NCBI GenBank assembly: GCA_033764055.1
Contig: JANRJI010000119.1
Location: 62,001 to 126,000 of the forward strand
Direction: 5' to 3'
DNA: 64,000 bases
DNA from: Ga0077555 sp033764055
GTDB taxonomy: Bacteria; Pseudomonadota; Alphaproteobacteria; Rhizobiales; Hyphomicrobiaceae
The notes under the pieces were generated by a model. That model ran no database searches, was not told the origin of the DNA, and worked only from the letters and a program-made list of their open reading frames with translations. Positions 18,309 through 26,580 of the stretch are shown here, in pieces (position 1 is the stretch's first letter; every line of letters begins with the position of its first letter). The position numbers and the translations under genes are program-made.

Positions 18309-18369
18309 GAGAGCGTTACCCCGGGGCAACATTACGAATGAGGCTCGGGCAGGACGGCCGACACTTGCC

Positions 18370-19659
18370 TTACCCCGGCCGTACCTGCCCATTGCCTCTG
18401 ACGACGTATTTGAAGCTCGTCAATTGCTCGACGCCGACCGGTCCGCGGGCGTGCATGCGCCCTGTCGCGATGCCGATCTCGGCGCCCATGCCGAACTCGC
18501 CGCCATCGGCGAACTGGGTAGAGGCATTGTGCAGCACGATGGCCGAGTCCACCCGTTTGAGGAATCGCTCCGCCGTGCCCTGGCATTCGGTGACGATGCA
18601 GTCGGTATGCTGCGAGCCATGCTTGGCGATGTGCCCGATGGCCCCGTCGACGCCGTCGACCATCTTCACGGCGATGATCTTGTCGAGGAACTCGCGGCCG
18701 TAGTCGTCGGGCGCAGCCGGTTTCACCCGCGCGTCGACCTTCTGCGCCGCCTCGTCGCCGCGGATCTCACAGCCGGCGTCGAGCAGCGCCCTCACCAGCG
18801 GCCCGACGTAGTCCTCGTCCGCTCCCTTGTCGATCAACAGGCATTCCGTGGCGCCGCAGATGGATGTGCGCCGCATCTTGGCGTTGACTACTAGCGGGAT
18901 AGCCATGTCGAGATCGGCGCCGCGATCCACGTAGGTGTGGCAGATGCCTTCCAGATGCGCGAACACCGGCACCCGCGCTTCCTCCTGCACCCGGCCGACA
19001 AGGCTCTTGCCGCCGCGCGGCACGATCACGTCGATCGATCCGTCCAGGCCGCGCAGCATCTCGCCCACCGCCTCGCGATCGGTCGTCGGCACGAGCTGGA
19101 TGGCCGTCTCAGGCAGCTCGGCCTTGCGCAAGCCTTCGACGAGGCAGGCGTGGATCGCCCGGCTGGAATGGAAGCTCTCAGAGCCGCCGCGAAGGATGGC
19201 TGCGTTTCCCGCCTTGAGACACAGTCCGCCGGCGTCCGCGGTGACGTTAGGGCGGCTTTCGTAGATGATGCCGATCACGCCGAGGGGTGTCCGAACCCGC
19301 TCGATCTTGAGCCCGTTCGGCCGCTTCCAAGCCGCGATCACCGAGCCGACGGGATCGTCGAGAGCGGCGATCTCCTCGAGCCCGCGCGCGATGGCGTCGA
19401 TGCGCTTCTCGTCGAGCGCCAGCCTGTCGAGAAACGAGCCGGTCGTGCCTCGCGCCCGCGCCGCCTCGAGATCCATCAGGTTGGCGGCGAGAATGTCTGC
19501 CGTGCGGGACCTGAGTTGCCGGGCAGCCTCCATCAGCGCCGCATTCTTGGCTGCGGTCGGCGCGATGGCCAGCTGCGAAGCGGCGGCGCGCGCCTTGCGG
19601 CCGATGTCGAGCATGAGGGCGGCGATGTCGGATGAGTTGACGCGCTCGGGCCGGTTCAT
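18370..19659 (-). CDS. proA: glutamate-5-semialdehyde dehydrogenase (gamma-glutamyl phosphate reductase)
   Basis: The product has 429 residues, the usual length. It reduces gamma-glutamyl phosphate with NADPH in proline synthesis. The aldehyde dehydrogenase fold shows the NADP-binding region (PLGVIGIIYESRPNVT, then KAGNAAILRGG) and the catalytic Cys in the RRTSICGATECLL segment. The start at 19659 (MNRPERVNSSD) is the first Met close to the conserved N-terminus. The gene is intact, unlike proB, which lies 1.07 kb upstream on the same strand with a rightward GH114 gene between them. In many Hyphomicrobiales proB and proA are adjacent. Confidence 0.95.
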   Translation of the reverse strand: MNRPERVNSSDIAALMLDIGRKARAAASQLAIAPTAAKNAALMEAARQLRSRTADILAANLMDLEAARARGTTGSFLDRLALDEKRIDAIARGLEEIAALDDPVGSVIAAWKRPNGLKIERVRTPLGVIGIIYESRPNVTADAGGLCLKAGNAAILRGGSESFHSSRAIHACLVEGLRKAELPETAIQLVPTTDREAVGEMLRGLDGSIDVIVPRGGKSLVGRVQEEARVPVFAHLEGICHTYVDRGADLDMAIPLVVNAKMRRTSICGATECLLIDKGADEDYVGPLVRALLDAGCEIRGDEAAQKVDARVKPAAPDDYGREFLDKIIAVKMVDGVDGAIGHIAKHGSQHTDCIVTECQGTAERFLKRVDSAIVLHNASTQFADGGEFGMGAEIGIATGRMHARGPVGVEQLTSFKYVVRGNGQVRPG

Positions 19660-19854
19660 GGAGGTGGTCCGTCGATACGGAGGTCTCGGAATTGGCTGGT
19701 GCGCACTTCTTAGCACACCTGCCGCCCCTCGTCCGTACGATGGACGCCCCCATTAACCACAGCGCGACCGGACGATCGGCATCACCGATCGACAAGGCTA
19801 CTCGGACCGACACAGGCACGGGCCAGCAACAACGAGCCAGCCGAGAGGTCGATC

Positions 19855-20706
19855 ATGAAACGCGATGTCCGAAAGGTTGCATATCTGCTCGTGGCGGCGA
19901 TCGCCGCGGCCGCTTTGCCCCTTGGTGCCGCCCATGCCAGTCGCACGATGGTCAAGGCCGCCCGCACGTGGTCCTATCAACTTCAAGGGGACGTCGGACG
20001 CATCGCGCACTCCAACACCGATCTGGTCGTCGTCGACCCCGATCACGCTGGCGGTGCCGCACGCTTCAGGACGAAGGCCGCAGGTGGCAGGCGGCCCGTG
20101 CTGGCCTACTTGTCGATTGGAGAGGCAGAGCGCGGGCGGCCATACTGGAACAGCTGCTGCGCCAGCGGCCATCCATCCTGGCTGACGGGCCGCACCCAGG
20201 GCTGGGCCGGCAACTACGTCGTGAGGTTCTGGGAGCCGGCCTGGAAGTCCATCGTCGCCACGCGTGTGCGATCATTTCTGGCACAGGGCTATGACGGCCT
20301 CTATCTCGACCGCGTCGACACCTACGAGAACATCTCTGCCCCAGACGGCTCGCGCACCGCCATGATCGCCCTCGTGCAGCAGGTCGCGTCTCAGGCCCGC
20401 GCGCTCAAGGGTGATGCCGCCATCGTCGTGCAGAACGCCGAGGAGCTGCTGACCAGCGACAGCTACCTCGCCGCCATCGACGGCATCGCCAAGGAGGACC
20501 TGCTCCACGGCGCCAACCATTCCGGCAATCGCAATCCGGGCGGCATGGTGCAGTCCAGCATTGCGCTGCTCAATCGGGCAAAGGCTCGTGGCAAAGCGAT
20601 CTTCGTCGTCGAGTATCTGTCAGGCGGAGCCGCATCGCGCGTCGCCGACGAGATCAGGCGGCTCGGCTATGTGCCGAGTTTCGCCGGGCGGAGCCTGAGC
20701 TATTGA
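19855..20706 (+). CDS. secreted GH114-like (MJ1477/TM1410 family) putative glycoside hydrolase
   Basis: The product has 283 residues with a signal peptide (hydrophobic 9-27, cleavage near AHAS). The TIM-barrel signature of the family is visible: DLVVVDPDH at strand 2, VLAYLSIGEAERGRPYW, YDGLYLDRVDTYEN with paired acidic residues at a barrel strand end, and a late IFVVEYLSGG. Relatives hydrolyse alpha-1,4-galactosaminan or are uncharacterised. The extracellular or periplasmic site follows from the leader. It is inserted between proB and proA on the opposite strand. Confidence 0.8.
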   Translation: MKRDVRKVAYLLVAAIAAAALPLGAAHASRTMVKAARTWSYQLQGDVGRIAHSNTDLVVVDPDHAGGAARFRTKAAGGRRPVLAYLSIGEAERGRPYWNSCCASGHPSWLTGRTQGWAGNYVVRFWEPAWKSIVATRVRSFLAQGYDGLYLDRVDTYENISAPDGSRTAMIALVQQVASQARALKGDAAIVVQNAEELLTSDSYLAAIDGIAKEDLLHGANHSGNRNPGGMVQSSIALLNRAKARGKAIFVVEYLSGGAASRVADEIRRLGYVPSFAGRSLSY

Positions 20707-20731
20707 CGCTCTGTCCGCCGGAACCGTCGGG

Positions 20732-21876
20732 TCAGATCCGGCTGAGCGCCATGTCATCGCGATGAATGAGCTCCGCTCGTCCCGCGTGGCCCAGGATCTC
20801 CGCGATCTCACTGGATCGCTTGCCGAGGATCCGCTCGGCGTCGGCTCGGCTATAGGCGGTCAGGCCTCTCCCTAGCTCTCGACCATCGGGGCCGCGAATG
20901 ACCACCGCATCGCCCCGGTCGAAGCTGCCGTCCACCTTGCGCACGCCGGCCGGCAGCAGGCTCTTGCCCGATGCCAGCGCCTTCTCGGCGCCTGCGTCGA
21001 TCTCGACCGAGCCCTTCGGCTCGAGGTTGCCTGCGATCCAGCGCTTGCGCGCGGTGACCGGGTCGGACGGCGCCAGGAACCACGTGCAGGGTGCTGCACG
21101 ATTGAGCTGGTCGAGCGGGTGCAGCACCTTGCCCGACGTGATCACCATGTGGCAGCCGGAATCGATGGCGATCCGCGCCGCCGCGACCTTCGTCACCATG
21201 CCGCCCTTCGACAGCTCGGACGCTGCGTCCCCGGCCATGGCCTCGATCTCTGGCGTGATTGCGGTGACGATGTCCAGGCGCCGAGCCGACGGATCCTGAG
21301 CGGGCGGGGCCGTATAGAGCCCGTCGATATCGGACAGCAGCACGAGGCAATCGGCGCTCATCATCGAAGCGACGCGGGCGGACAGCTGTCGTTGTCCCCG
21401 TAGCGGATCTCGGCGGTGGCCACCGTGTCGTTCTCGTTGACGACGGGAATCGCCTTGTGCGCGAGCAGTGTATCCATCGTGCGCCGCGCATTCAGATACC
21501 GCCGGCGCTCCTCGGTGTCGCCGAGTGTCAGCAGCACCTGCGCCGCCAGCATACCGCGCGTTGCGAGCACGTCCTGCCAGGCCGAGGCGAGGCTGATCTG
21601 CCCGACGGCAGCCGCCGCCTGGCTCTGCTCGAGCTCGAGCGGCCCACGCGGCAGGCCCATCACGCGCCGACCGAGTGCGATGGCGCCCGATGAGACGAGC
21701 ACCACCTCCCGTCCTTCACTGACGAGTTTGGCGATGTCGTCCCCAATCGAGTTGAGCCACGTCGCCCGCAGCCGACCGCTCGCGTGGTCGACCAGCAGCG
21801 CCGAGCCGATCTTGACGACGATGCGCCGCGCGTTGGCCCACTCTGGCCGGATGGATGTCGGGTTCGATCTGGTCAT
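20732..21876 (-). pseudogene. proB: glutamate 5-kinase, frameshifted
   Basis: The gene would make about 381 residues: an amino-acid-kinase domain then a PUA domain. The first part (from ATG 21876) reads normally through VVKIGSALLVD, VLVSSGAIALG and VVNENDTVATAEIRYGDND, then shifts frame and stops at 21361. The correct continuation, LSARVASMMSADCLVLLSD, is in the frame one base over and runs to 20732 with an intact PUA domain. Exactly one base appears to be missing at about 21386-21388; restoring a C would give GDNDQLSARVASMM. ProB makes gamma-glutamyl phosphate, the first step of proline synthesis. This is either a true loss of function or a sequencing or assembly error. Confidence 0.88.
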
Positions 21877-22205
21877 GTCGGGACTGGTCGCAGGCGCCGG
21901 ATCTCTGGGGGCGGAGGCTCCGTCTAGCAGACTTCGCCGTGCCTGTATGCGCGGCCGGAGCGACATGGGACAGAAGTGCACTGCTGCCGCCGGCAAGAAC
22001 GCCACGTGCTGTCACCCCAAGGGTGGTGCAATTGCGGCTTCGGACGACGATACGGTGCCCACGATACGGTGCGCCGGTGCTGCGGCCGGGAAACCGGGGA
22101 CTGAATTGGCCCGGCTCGCACTCTCGATGCAAGGGCTCCCCGTCGTGGCCAACAGCATCTATATCCCCGGTTTCGGGACGTCTGGCTGGAGACATTGAGT
22201 TGCAG
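21877..22205. other. divergent intergenic region proB / secreted HExxH protein
   Basis: This 329 bp lies between divergent genes. A short tandem repeat (two copies of ACGATACGGTGC near 22048-22075) is the only structure noted. No RNA gene or clear promoter was seen. Confidence 0.35.
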
Positions 22206-22949
22206 ATGCGTTTGTCACGGCAGCGATGCCGGGCGACGGCAGCGATTGCTGTCGTTTGGGTTACGGCGACACTGGCCGCGGTGGTGCCGGCGCGCGCCGA
22301 TTGCGGCTATGAGGGGGTGGTCGTCAATGGCACCTCCGCCGAGCGCGATGGTGCATGCCGTGCACTGGGCGAGGTGCTCGGCTATTTCACCGAGATGGGC
22401 TTCCAAGTCGCGCCCAAGGTGAGGATCACATTTCGCCCTGCGGTCTACGTGGACGTTTTCGCCCCTGGGGCGGATCGGCCATCCGGCAAGCAGCGGGTCT
22501 CCGGCTACTACGATTCCGGTCGCGAGGTGATCGAGCTGACCGCCGCCACCGCGGCGAAGGGAGGCGAACGGCGCCCGTGGCGGCAGGAATGGTGCTCCGA
22601 CATCTGCTTTTCAATCGCGCATCACGAGATCGCGCACATGTTGGTCGACCGGATCATGGGCCAACGATATGAGAAGCTTGCCCGAGCCTGGCGCGAGTAT
22701 ATCGCAAGCGCCATACAGTTCGACTTGATGCCCGCCGAGCTCCGCGAGCGCATCATGTCCAGGTTCCCCAATCATCCCGCCTTCGCCATGCCCGAGCACG
22801 TGAACGAGCTCACGTACGGCTTCGACCCCGACGGCTTCGCGATCTCATCCTTCCTGCATATGAAAGCGAACGGCGGGAAGCAATTCATCGGCCAGATCGT
22901 GCGCGGCGGCGCGGCCTTTCCGACCGGTGAGCTGTTCTGGTCGCGGTGA
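22206..22949 (+). CDS. secreted HExxH-motif protein of unknown function (DUF6639-like)
   Basis: The product has 247 residues with a signal peptide (residues 1-30, cleavage near ARAD). The zinc-metallopeptidase-type motif HHEIAH (HExxH) is at about 140-145, followed 55-60 residues later by acidic residues that could supply a third ligand. Cys residues near 32, 50, 130 and 134 may form disulfides. The start at 22206 is the first ATG giving a leader. It resembles uncharacterised alphaproteobacterial proteins annotated as DUF6639, but I am not certain of that name. Peptidase activity is possible, not shown. Confidence 0.65.
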   Translation: MRLSRQRCRATAAIAVVWVTATLAAVVPARADCGYEGVVVNGTSAERDGACRALGEVLGYFTEMGFQVAPKVRITFRPAVYVDVFAPGADRPSGKQRVSGYYDSGREVIELTAATAAKGGERRPWRQEWCSDICFSIAHHEIAHMLVDRIMGQRYEKLARAWREYIASAIQFDLMPAELRERIMSRFPNHPAFAMPEHVNELTYGFDPDGFAISSFLHMKANGGKQFIGQIVRGGAAFPTGELFWSR

Positions 22950-22953
22950 ATGC

Positions 22954-23763
22954 CTACCCGCCCGGTCGGCGGGCGATGGTCAGCATCTCCAACGGGTTGA
23001 GATCAGCGGCACGTGCGCGTTCCAAATCCTCGGCAAAAGCGCTCCAGAGCTCGACCTCGAGTCCCGCCTGGGCAAGTCGAGAATAGTAGTCCAGGCCGTA
23101 TAGTCGGACGTGATCGCTTTGGCCGAAGCGAGCCACCCGCGCCGCTCGGTCCTCCAGGTCCGGCGCATCGTCCGTGTGGGAGCGCCTCATGGCGAGTGGT
23201 ACCTGCAGGATCGCCCGGCCGCCAGGCTTCAGCACGCGCCGGATCTCGCGCATCGCGAGCCGGTCGTCCGGAACGTGCTCGAGCACGTGATTGCAGACGA
23301 CCCAGTCGAACGAGTCTCCGCTGAAGGGAAGTGCCTGCAGATCGCAGACGACAAGACCGGCGAGATGTCGATAGCGCGCTTTGTCGAGATCTGCCGGGAC
23401 ATAGTCGAGGAGTCGACGCCGGGCCCATTTTTCGGCGAGCGCCGGCTCTGGCGCCACATGGAGCAGCCGAGTCGGCCTGATCAGGATGTCGCTGTGATGC
23501 TCTACGTAGAGATCAATCAGGCGCACGCGGTCGTTGGCACGGCAGATGGGGCACTCGTCGTTCGGTTTGCGCATGCCGCCGACCACCTGCAGCTCTTCCA
23601 GGATCGGGTGCCCGTAGCCTTGCGGCAGAAAACGCCTCACAGTGGCCCCGCAGACGAGGCAGGTCCTGCCGCCACCCGCATGGATGACGCGCTTGGCGGC
23701 GAGGAGCAGCGGCCGAGGTACGCGGTTGCGCACCAGGCCTCGGATGGACTGGTCGAGGTTCAC
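22954..23763 (-). CDS. class I SAM-dependent methyltransferase with N-terminal zinc-ribbon-like motif
   Basis: The product has 269 residues. It begins with a GTG at 23763, overlapping the glycosyltransferase TGA by four bases. An N-terminal region carries two Cys pairs (CLVCG about residue 35 and CPICR about 70) spaced like a metal-binding knuckle. The methyltransferase core follows: LLHVAPEPAL in place of the GxGxG loop, ADLDKARYRH, VVCDLQALPFSGDSFDWVVC, HVLEHVPDD, and LKPGGRAILQVP. Motif I lacks the usual glycines, a feature of a subgroup linked to glycan genes. It probably methylates a sugar or lipid-linked glycan made by the partner glycosyltransferase. Confidence 0.82.
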   Translation of the reverse strand: MNLDQSIRGLVRNRVPRPLLLAAKRVIHAGGGRTCLVCGATVRRFLPQGYGHPILEELQVVGGMRKPNDECPICRANDRVRLIDLYVEHHSDILIRPTRLLHVAPEPALAEKWARRRLLDYVPADLDKARYRHLAGLVVCDLQALPFSGDSFDWVVCNHVLEHVPDDRLAMREIRRVLKPGGRAILQVPLAMRRSHTDDAPDLEDRAARVARFGQSDHVRLYGLDYYSRLAQAGLEVELWSAFAEDLERARAADLNPLEMLTIARRPGG

Positions 23764-24725
23764 GGGCGGCCGATTCCGCAAAGAGCGCCCGTGGTGTCGC
23801 GTTTGACGGGCGACGCACCGGCTATCGCCTGCTCCAGCATCCACTGCGCACGCAATATCCTCAGTCGCAACAGAACGCCGGCGGCCCTGGCCCGCGGCGC
23901 GATGCCAGGGATCCGCGACGTAGTCATCAGACGGGGACCGTGGAGGAGCGGAGAGGCGGCGACTGCCGCAGCGCGGGCGGCCCAAAGCCATCGAGCATAG
24001 GGCGTGCCGACCTGGTCGGCCCAGGCCTCGTCCGTAAGCCGGCGCCACTTGCGGGCGAGCGCGGCGAAGCTCTGTCTCGCCGGGTGGGAGACGACCGCAC
24101 GCGGCGCATACGACAGAGTATAGCCGGCGGTCGCGGCGCGGCGGCACCAGTCGAGGTCCTCGGGCACACCCGTGCGAAATCCGCCGACCGCCTCGAAGAC
24201 GTCCCGCCGCACGAGGAGATTGGCCGTGACGGAGAAGCCCTGCTCCTCGACGTAGCGCCGGTTGTCGAATGCCATCGCCATTTCGAAGGCTTCGGCGCCC
24301 GTGGGCCTGTCGGGATCGGCGACGCTGACCATCATGGCGCCACCGACCATATCGGCATGTCCGAGAGCAGCGAGACCTTCAGTCAGCCACTCGCGGCTCG
24401 GGATGCAGTCGCTGTCGGTGAATGCGAGCACGTCGCCACGTGCGGCCAAGACCGCATGATTGCGGGCCGGACCCGCTCCGCGCTCGGCCACGGATACCAA
24501 ACGGGCACTGGGAGCGGCCCGCTGCACGGCATCGATTCCGCATCTCGATCCGTTGTCGCCGACAACGATTTCCACATGCTGGCGGGGCAGGCTCTGGGCC
24601 TCGATCGCCTGGGCACACATGCGAAGGCGGTCCACGTCGTCGAGATGAGGAATGATGACCGAAACCAGCGGCTGCCGGCCGGAGCATCGGATAGCCCGGC
24701 TGTGGTCCGACTTCAAAGCCATCAA
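23760..24725 (-). CDS. family 2 glycosyltransferase
   Basis: The product has 321 residues. The GT-A fold is shown by PLVSVIIPHLDD at about residues 19-30, VEIVVGDNGS, GPARNHAVLAARGDVLAFTDSDC with the DxD metal motif, and a later VPEDLDWCRRAATAGY with the ED catalytic base region. It transfers a sugar from a nucleotide donor, probably to a cell-surface glycan. It has no membrane helix of its own except a hydrophobic C-terminal patch. It is coupled by a 4-bp overlap to the downstream methyltransferase and lies 105 bp after obgE, so the pair is inserted in the obgE-proB interval. Confidence 0.88.
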   Translation of the reverse strand: MMALKSDHSRAIRCSGRQPLVSVIIPHLDDVDRLRMCAQAIEAQSLPRQHVEIVVGDNGSRCGIDAVQRAAPSARLVSVAERGAGPARNHAVLAARGDVLAFTDSDCIPSREWLTEGLAALGHADMVGGAMMVSVADPDRPTGAEAFEMAMAFDNRRYVEEQGFSVTANLLVRRDVFEAVGGFRTGVPEDLDWCRRAATAGYTLSYAPRAVVSHPARQSFAALARKWRRLTDEAWADQVGTPYARWLWAARAAAVAASPLLHGPRLMTTSRIPGIAPRARAAGVLLRLRILRAQWMLEQAIAGASPVKRDTTGALCGIGRP

Positions 24726-24830
24726 TACGTCCGTCCCTCAGTTCACTGGCGACGGTCGTCAGCGTACCGACAACAAGTCTACAACGGGTTAGCGGCGCCG
24801 ACGTGGAGCATGCCTGATCTGGGAACGGTG

Positions 24831-25877
24831 CTAGGGGCGCCAGGCTGGCCGGCCCTCGGCTTCTTCCTGCTCCGTCAACTCCCGCTGCTTGTTGCGCCCG
24901 ATCTCTCGCGTCAGCGCATAGAGCGCCTCCTTGATGCCCGCCCCAGAAACCGCCGACAGCACGAGCGGTTTCTTTCGGGCGGCCTTGGCCAGCTCATCCG
25001 CCTTGGCCGCGATGACGTCGGGGGTCACCGCATCGGACTTCGAGAGGGCTACGATCTCTTTGCGCCGGGCGAGCTCCGGCGAGTAGGCCCGGATCTCCCG
25101 GCGTACCGTCTTGTAGGCTCCAGCTACGTCGTCCGACGTCGCATCGACGAGATGCAGCAGCACCGCGCACCGCTCGACGTGCCCGAGAAACCGTGTCCCG
25201 AGGCCCGCTCCCTCGTGCGCCCCTTCGATCAGCCCGGGAATGTCGGCGAGCACGAAGTCGACCTCGCCGGCCCGAACGACCCCGAGGTTGGGATGCAGGG
25301 TCGTGAAGGGATAGTCGGCGATCTTTGGCTTTGCGGCCGAGACGGCTGCGAGGAACGTCGATTTCCCGGCGTTGGGAAGCCCGATCAGCCCGGCATCGGC
25401 AATGAGCTTCAGCCGCAGCCAGATGGTGAGCTCCTCGCCCGGCTGCCCGGGGTTTGCGTGACGGGGTGCGCGGTTGGTCGAAGTCTTGAAATGCGCATTA
25501 CCGAAGCCGCCGTTGCCCCCGCGTGCGATGACAACCCTGTCGCCGGGCTTCAGCAGCTCCGCAATTGTCGTCTCCTGGTCCTCGGCGATGACCTCGGTGC
25601 CGGGGGGCACCTTGATGATGATGTCGTCGCCGTTGGCGCCGGCACGGTCGCGGCCCATTCCGGCCTGGCCATCCTTCGCGAAAAAGTGCTGCTGGTAGCG
25701 GTAGTCGATCAGCGTGTTCAGGTTGTCGACGCACGCGACGATGACGTCGCCGCCCTTGCCGCCGTTGCCGCCATTCGGCCCCCCGAACTCGATGAACTTT
25801 TCCCGGCGGAACGAGATGCACCCGTTGCCGCCAGCCCCGGAGCGAACGTAGATTTTGGCTTGATCGAGGAACTTCAT
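24831..25877 (-). CDS. obgE: GTPase ObgE/CgtA
   Basis: The product has 348 residues. The glycine-rich Obg domain fills residues 1-158 (GAGGNGCISFRREKF, GGNGGKGGD), then the G domain with G1 GLPNAGKST (about 167-175), G3 DIPGLIEGA and G4 SKSD. There is no C-terminal OCT extension, usual for proteobacteria. It binds the 50S subunit and links ribosome assembly, the stringent response and replication control. The gene is in its normal setting downstream of rplU-rpmA, here with rtcB and a broken GNAT gene between. Confidence 0.96.
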   Translation of the reverse strand: MKFLDQAKIYVRSGAGGNGCISFRREKFIEFGGPNGGNGGKGGDVIVACVDNLNTLIDYRYQQHFFAKDGQAGMGRDRAGANGDDIIIKVPPGTEVIAEDQETTIAELLKPGDRVVIARGGNGGFGNAHFKTSTNRAPRHANPGQPGEELTIWLRLKLIADAGLIGLPNAGKSTFLAAVSAAKPKIADYPFTTLHPNLGVVRAGEVDFVLADIPGLIEGAHEGAGLGTRFLGHVERCAVLLHLVDATSDDVAGAYKTVRREIRAYSPELARRKEIVALSKSDAVTPDVIAAKADELAKAARKKPLVLSAVSGAGIKEALYALTREIGRNKQRELTEQEEAEGRPAWRP

Positions 25878-25921
25878 GGCCGTTTCTCAGGCTCTCGCGC
25901 AAGGTTGCAGGCGCATTCACT

Positions 25922-26530
25922 CTATCCTGTGGTCGAGCCGAGCCAGCGCACGAGGCGCCCGCCCCAGGCCGTCCGCCGCGACCGCGCCTCAACCGGCCTC
26001 GACGCGATGGGCCCAAGCACCTCTTCGGCTCGCGCCCGCGAGAGCCAAAGACTGACGGCCTCGACCTCGACCCCCCTTGCCGAGCACCAGATCCGTCCCT
26101 GCCCCACCGCTTCGAACCCGAGCTAGGCGAGCAGGCGCGCCGACGCCGGGTTGTCGGCAAAGTGCGATGACGAGAACTGCTCGTACCCGGCCTCGAATCC
26201 GTAGCGGACCACAGCCCGTGCCGCCTCTGTGCCGAAGCCGAAGCCCCAGTAGTCCCGGCCCAGCCAGAAGCCGAGCTCCGCGGTTCCCGAGCGTCGCCGG
26301 AAATAGCCGACGCTCCCAGTCATGACACCGGCTTGCTCGATGGCGAAACGGACGTCGTGGCTGCCGCTGCAGAGCCACGCCTTCGCCTGACTCGGCGTCA
26401 AGGGATGCGGAATGTCGCTCGTCATGCGCGCCACGTCCCACTCCCCGGCGAGCGCGAGGAATCGCGGAGCGTCGCCCGCCCGCAGAGGCCTCAGAATCAG
26501 CCTGTCCGTTTCCAGCGTCGGCTGCTGCAT
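25922..26530 (-). pseudogene. GNAT acetyltransferase interrupted by an in-frame amber codon
   Basis: Starting at ATG 26530 (MQQPTLETDRLILRPL) the frame reads a RimJ/RimL-like N-acetyltransferase: YWGFGFGTEAARAVV is the acetyl-CoA binding loop, then FADNPASARLLA. A TAG at 26123-26125 follows, exactly where homologues have a Lys before LGFEAVG. The same frame continues without another stop to 25922 with the rest of the domain and a C-terminal tail. One base change (AAG to TAG) explains it. A GNAT gene between rpmA and obgE is usual in Hyphomicrobiales, so this is a resident gene. The truncated protein lacks the last strand of the fold. Confidence 0.8.
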
Positions 26531-26580
26531 CGGCGATCTTCCGATCCAGTCAATGGCTCCAGGGCGTGTCACCGGCGACT

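Noticed and set aside
22048..22075. Two tandem copies of ACGATACGGTGC in the proB upstream region as an operator.
   Set aside because: It is a short, low-copy repeat without dyad symmetry or match to a known regulator.
22790..22805. CACGTGAAC inside the secreted HExxH gene as parS.
   Set aside because: The left flank does not match TGTTT and the site is coding (EHVNE).
26123..26125. Amber codon in the GNAT gene as pyrrolysine or programmed readthrough.
   Set aside because: No pyrrolysine machinery or context is visible, and a single AAG to TAG change explains it. It is treated as a nonsense mutation or base error.
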